Of a stretch of DNA of 8,501 bases, positions 6,296 through 8,501 are shown one piece after another. The stretch covers positions 1 to 8,501 of the forward strand of contig CALKAK010000076.1 of NCBI GenBank assembly GCA_937983015.1, given 5' to 3'. Position 1 is the stretch's first letter, and each line of letters starts with the position of its first letter. Both the position numbers and the translations under genes were made by a program. The notes below the pieces were generated by a model. It had not been told where the DNA came from and searched no databases. It saw nothing but the letters and a program-made list of their open reading frames with translations. The DNA comes from an uncultured Bacillaceae bacterium (lineage in GTDB: Bacteria > Bacillota > Bacilli > Bacillales > Caldibacillaceae).

Positions 6296-6663
6296 ATTTT
6301 CCGATATTATCTTTGGCAGCATTTTCTACGCATTTGTCTATTCCGGTAGATAATGGGTGTATGCACATACGAACTCTTTTCTCGCCGTTAACCAAGCACG
6401 GTTGCCGGAAAGATACACTATCTAATTAAAAGACAAACGTCAGCAGCGGCCATGTATTCTTATAATGGAAAGTACAAACGAAGGTCCTGTTTATTCTTTT
6501 ATAAAGACATTCAAGGGTCCTATGTTTTGGACAGGGCTTTTTGCAGCTGATTGATTATTGGGGTTAAATAAGCAGGAAGCTGAATTCATCGTTTTTCTAA
6601 CGATGAACATCATAAAAATCCTCAACGTTCCTTGATAATGAAGAACAAAATCCAGAGCAAATT
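6296..6663. other. Upper part of the gap between the Nif3-like gene and the xynB promoter
   Basis: About 370 bases without a supported gene. A perfect 9-bp inverted repeat is listed separately. A 29-codon plus-strand frame (6465-6554) has a protein-like sequence but no ribosome binding site. No XylR-like half-sites or cre occur here beyond those at the xynB promoter. Confidence 0.6.
6585..6607. repeat. Perfect 9-bp inverted repeat after the Nif3-like gene
   Basis: TTCATCGTT (6585-6593) and AACGATGAA (6599-6607) flank a 5-base loop, about 57 bases after the Nif3-like stop codon. The position suits a transcription terminator, but no U-run follows the stem in the direction of that gene, so it may be an RNA stabiliser or a weak terminator. 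Confidence 0.4.
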
Positions 6664-7455
6664 TTAAACGATTCGGAAACATCCCCTTTCCGGAATGAAA
6701 TGAACGGGAATTTCAGGAAATTTTTCTTGCAGATGCTCTGCCAACATTCGCATGCCGGGCTGCTCACTTTCCAAATGGCCAATGACAAGTAATGCTTTAT
6801 TTCTCCCGAATTGTATTGCATCCCTGATAAATTCCGGTGTTTCCCATTCCGGACCTTCTCCATAGATTACGAGATCGAGATCAAACTTTTCTAGAAGGGG
6901 AATTACGTTTTCTCCACCACCTCGGTAGCCGACAAAAATGCCTAAATTTTTACATCGCATCTTTAAATCGCCCATAAAACGAACATGATCGAGTTTAAGC
7001 TGGCTTTTTACATGTATTGAAATTTCATGTAGTGTCATTTCCGGTAATTTCACAATAGATGCGGCCGGTAAATGCTGGACGACATACGGTTCCCAGTTCA
7101 ATATGTGAATGAGGCCAGACGTTATCCAATCCGGTTTATATTTATGGATGTAATCGTGACACCGAAAAATTGCTAAATCGTGCGCTTTTATAAATTTTAG
7201 TTTTCTTTGATAATTTTGTGTTTCACGAAATAGTTCCGGTTTTGAATGATGATAAAATACTCCTTCGTGCGCGATGACAAGATTCGCACCGAGTTCAACT
7301 GTTCTTTTTAGAACAGATACCGTAGGTATAAAGGTAACCGCGATGCCGCTCACCATTTGTTTACTCGAACCGGTTATCAGGCGATCCACGGTTTCGGTAA
7401 GTTCACCGATCGGCGCTTTTATTTGTTCGATCACTTCTTGAACAGTAATGGACAT
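6664..7455 (-). CDS. Nif3-like dinuclear metal-centre protein
   Basis: A 263-residue member of the NIF3/YbgI/YqfO superfamily, a widespread group that forms toroidal hexamers with two metal ions per subunit and whose function is unsettled. GANLVIAHEGVFYHH (57-70) is the N-terminal metal motif, FRCHDYIH (97-104) the central one, and IGHLESEQPGMRMLAEHL (225-242) the C-terminal one. Relative to E. coli YbgI (His63, His64, Asp101, His215, Glu219) the equivalents here are His63, Glu64, Asp101, His227 and Glu231, so one histidine ligand is replaced by glutamate. It lacks the inserted PII-like domain of the longer YqfO type. The ATG at 7455 has AGGTGA five bases upstream; the in-frame GTG at 7464 has none. 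A role in sugar metabolism or regulation is suggested only by its place next to xylan genes. Confidence 0.85.
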   Translation of the reverse strand: MSITVQEVIEQIKAPIGELTETVDRLITGSSKQMVSGIAVTFIPTVSVLKRTVELGANLVIAHEGVFYHHSKPELFRETQNYQRKLKFIKAHDLAIFRCHDYIHKYKPDWITSGLIHILNWEPYVVQHLPAASIVKLPEMTLHEISIHVKSQLKLDHVRFMGDLKMRCKNLGIFVGYRGGGENVIPLLEKFDLDLVIYGEGPEWETPEFIRDAIQFGRNKALLVIGHLESEQPGMRMLAEHLQEKFPEIPVHFIPERGCFRIV

Positions 7456-7460
7456 ATCTC

Positions 7461-7758
7461 TCACCTGTTTTCTATTTTGATGAAGCCTTCTAAATTCTCT
7501 TTTTCTAGAAATATTGAAAATGCCGGGAATTCCCGTTTCTCATCAGAACAGAGACGATATTTTTCCCGTCATCCAGGAAACGATGCAATGGCTCCGCACC
7601 CTGCAGGTCTATCTTCTCACATCCTTTTCTACTTGATCGTAAAATGCGAACATAAGCAAATTTCCTTTTACGTTCGAGTCCATATTTCAATGGTTTCATT
7701 TATGATCAATAAGCCGATTCCGTCCACTACATCCATTAATTCCTTCGTCGGCATATGA
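7461..7758 (-). pseudogene. Possible decayed reading frame upstream of the Nif3-like gene
   Basis: An ATG at 7758 opens a protein-like start (MPTKELMDVVDGIGLLIINE and on to IEIWTRT) that stops at TAA after 28 codons. Coding-like sequence then appears in a second frame, including GAEPLHRFLDDGKNIVS, and returns to the first frame as EFPAFSIFLEKENLEGFIKI with a final TGA at 7463-7461. That TGA overlaps the AGGTGAG ribosome binding site of the Nif3-like gene, as for a translationally coupled partner. I do not recognise the family. The alternative is chance frames in non-coding DNA. Confidence 0.3.
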
Positions 7759-8151
7759 TGACTAGTCTAAATGAGGGTCACCCACCTTTTTTTAACATCT
7801 TAAATCATCGGTTGCGAGCGTAACGATTAGTGACAACCCCCGAAGCCAGCGAATTAAGACCCTCGCATAACTTCTTGCCGTTTCATAAACTAGCTTCCAG
7901 AAAAAATTCCCTAGAATTAAAGCGAAAGGCACGGAATCCAGTGTTTGACATGCTTGTATCAATCAACTGATCCCTCTGAACAATTCTTTTTAAAGAAATA
8001 TTAATTTGTTTCATAGATAATCCAAAAATGCATTTTTTTTACATTCATCTTTTGTCTTTTTTCTTTGTTCCTGTAAGGAAAAAAACCATACGAAAAGTGA
8101 AGTTTTTTTTCGCGGGGTTCGCGGGAATTAAGATTTTTTCAACTCATGATA
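7759..8151. other. Gene-free stretch with a GC-richer hairpin-forming block
   Basis: About 390 bases between the GH43 relic and the decayed frame before the Nif3-like gene. The block at about 7801-7870 is clearly richer in G and C than its surroundings and contains short inverted repeats, for example ATC-GTT (7807-7813) against AAC-GAT (7822-7827) around a GC-rich loop. The rest is AT-rich with long A/T runs (8033-8040, 8103-8110). A 43-codon minus-strand frame (8014-7883) lacks a good ribosome binding site. It may be a copy of a dispersed intergenic repeat; the window contains only one copy. Confidence 0.35.
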
Positions 8152-8399
8152 TTATTCACTCTTTCCCTTATAGATAAAATTATCAAGATTCATCGGCAAA
8201 CCTTCACCAGATATATCGCGGCAGTGCAGGCACCGGTGAGGAAACCACCACCCCAAATATATTCATCTGATAATTTATAGGTTTATAAATCGATTGAAAT
8301 TTCATGCCATTCTTTTCCATAAAAGGAGTAGGGATAGCTATACGTATGGATTCTCACAACGACGCGCATATAGACAAAAAGCCATCCAAAACGACGATA
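8152..8399 (-). pseudogene. GH43 beta-xylosidase, C-terminal remnant with nonsense and frameshift
   Basis: On the minus strand the end of a GH43 beta-xylosidase (beta-sandwich domain) can be read in pieces: YSFYGKEWHEISIDL, then a TAA stop at 8285-8283, then in the same frame TYKLSDEYIWGGGFLTGA, then a frame change near 8222-8232, then DISGEGLPMNLDNFIYKGK and the natural stop TAA at 8154-8152. These blocks match the usual family ending (strand, KLSDEY, GGGFTGAF, QD-SG, DFDYF). The catalytic domain is missing: the upstream side runs into an ISL3 transposase fragment. This cannot make an active enzyme. Its presence suggests the locus once had a second, GH43-type xylosidase beside the GH39 one. 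The upstream boundary is uncertain by some 20-30 bases. Confidence 0.75.
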
Positions 8400-8501
8400 G
8401 CTGATTTCACTGACTTGAACTCGCCAAAACATATGTGTTTGAGGAGATAGTTATAATTGGGCTTGTGGTATTCATAAAAACTGTTAACGATCCGATTAAC
8501 C
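8400..8501 (-). mobile_element. ISL3-family transposase fragment (runs off the window)
   Basis: The minus strand from 8500 reads VNRIVNSFYEYHKPNYN, then YLLKHICFGEFKSVKSA, matching the segment of ISL3-family transposases that contains the first catalytic aspartate (usual form HLCFDEFKSVKSA). Here that aspartate is glycine (GGC, one transition from GAC), so the copy is probably inactive. Similarity stops at about 8400, in the middle of the transposase domain. The frame then runs into GH43 DNA and stops at 8356-8354. The element is therefore truncated internally, not at its terminal repeat. The remainder lies beyond base 8501. Confidence 0.65.

Noticed and set aside
6465..6554. Plus-strand ATG frame of 29 codons (MESTNEGPVYSFIK and onward) preceded by a TATAAT
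   Set aside because: There is no ribosome binding site, no matching -35 and no recognisable family, and the TATAAT overlaps the ATG itself. A truncated membrane-protein start is conceivable but not supportable.
7357..7758. 133-codon plus-strand open frame
   Set aside because: It overlaps the start of the well-supported Nif3-like gene antisense and has no ribosome binding site or family motif; it looks like a shadow.
7883..8014. Minus-strand ATG frame of 43 codons (MKQINISLKRIV and onward)
   Set aside because: It has a weak, poorly spaced ribosome binding site, lies in the gene-free stretch and runs into the structured block; no family is recognisable.
8101..8130. GC-rich repeat flanked by a T-run, resembling a terminator after the GH43 relic
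   Set aside because: The stem is only about four base pairs and the T-run is on the wrong side for minus-strand transcription.
1..8501. CRISPR arrays, tRNA or rRNA genes, phage attachment sites
   Set aside because: No regularly spaced direct repeats, cloverleaf sequences, rRNA segments or integrase-type signals were seen on either strand.

Overview
The window looks like part of a xylan/xylo-oligosaccharide utilisation locus from a member of the Bacillaceae. The reasons are an AT-rich composition, strong GGAGG-type ribosome binding sites, TTG starts, sigma-A promoters with XylR-like operators and CcpA (cre) boxes, and close resemblance of the enzymes to the intracellular xylan enzymes of Geobacillus/Bacillus. 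Every gene I can support lies on the minus strand, so the locus reads from high to low coordinates.

In transcription order: (1) 8501-8152 is a scar: a fragment of an ISL3-family transposase abutting the C-terminal remnant of a GH43 beta-xylosidase, which carries a nonsense codon and a frameshift. (2) 8151-7456 has no intact gene; it holds a GC-richer, hairpin-forming stretch that may be a dispersed repeat, and a possible decayed reading frame ending in the ribosome binding site of the next gene. (3) 7455-6664 is an intact Nif3-like dinuclear-metal protein. (4) 6663-6207 is intergenic and carries a well-formed promoter overlapped by a XylR-type operator and followed by a consensus-perfect cre. 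(5) 6206-4698 is a GH39 beta-xylosidase (xynB), followed by a bidirectional stem-loop. (6) 4451-3450 is an intracellular GH10 xylanase. (7) 3449-3198 is a possible decayed reading frame, then a MATE-family efflux protein (3185-1812). (8) After a 235-base gap holding a 56-codon small ORF comes a CE7 acetyl-xylan/cephalosporin-C deacetylase (1576-617). (9) 616-168 is a control region with a TTGACA-N17-TACAAT promoter, a 19-bp XylR-like palindrome and a cre. It drives a lipoprotein that runs off the window at base 1 and is the start of an LplA/XynE-type solute-binding protein.

Taken together, short (acetylated) xylo-oligomers would be captured by the lipoprotein and imported by permeases presumably beyond base 1. 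In the cytoplasm they would be deacetylated by the CE7 esterase, cut by the GH10 enzyme and finished to xylose by the GH39 beta-xylosidase; none of the three enzymes has a signal peptide. Two promoters share the same logic of XylR induction plus CcpA repression. I see no wholly new system. The notable points are this dual regulatory layout, the repeated TTG starts with strong ribosome binding sites, a Nif3-like protein with an altered metal ligand inside a sugar locus, and clear traces of gene decay and IS activity at the upstream edge.
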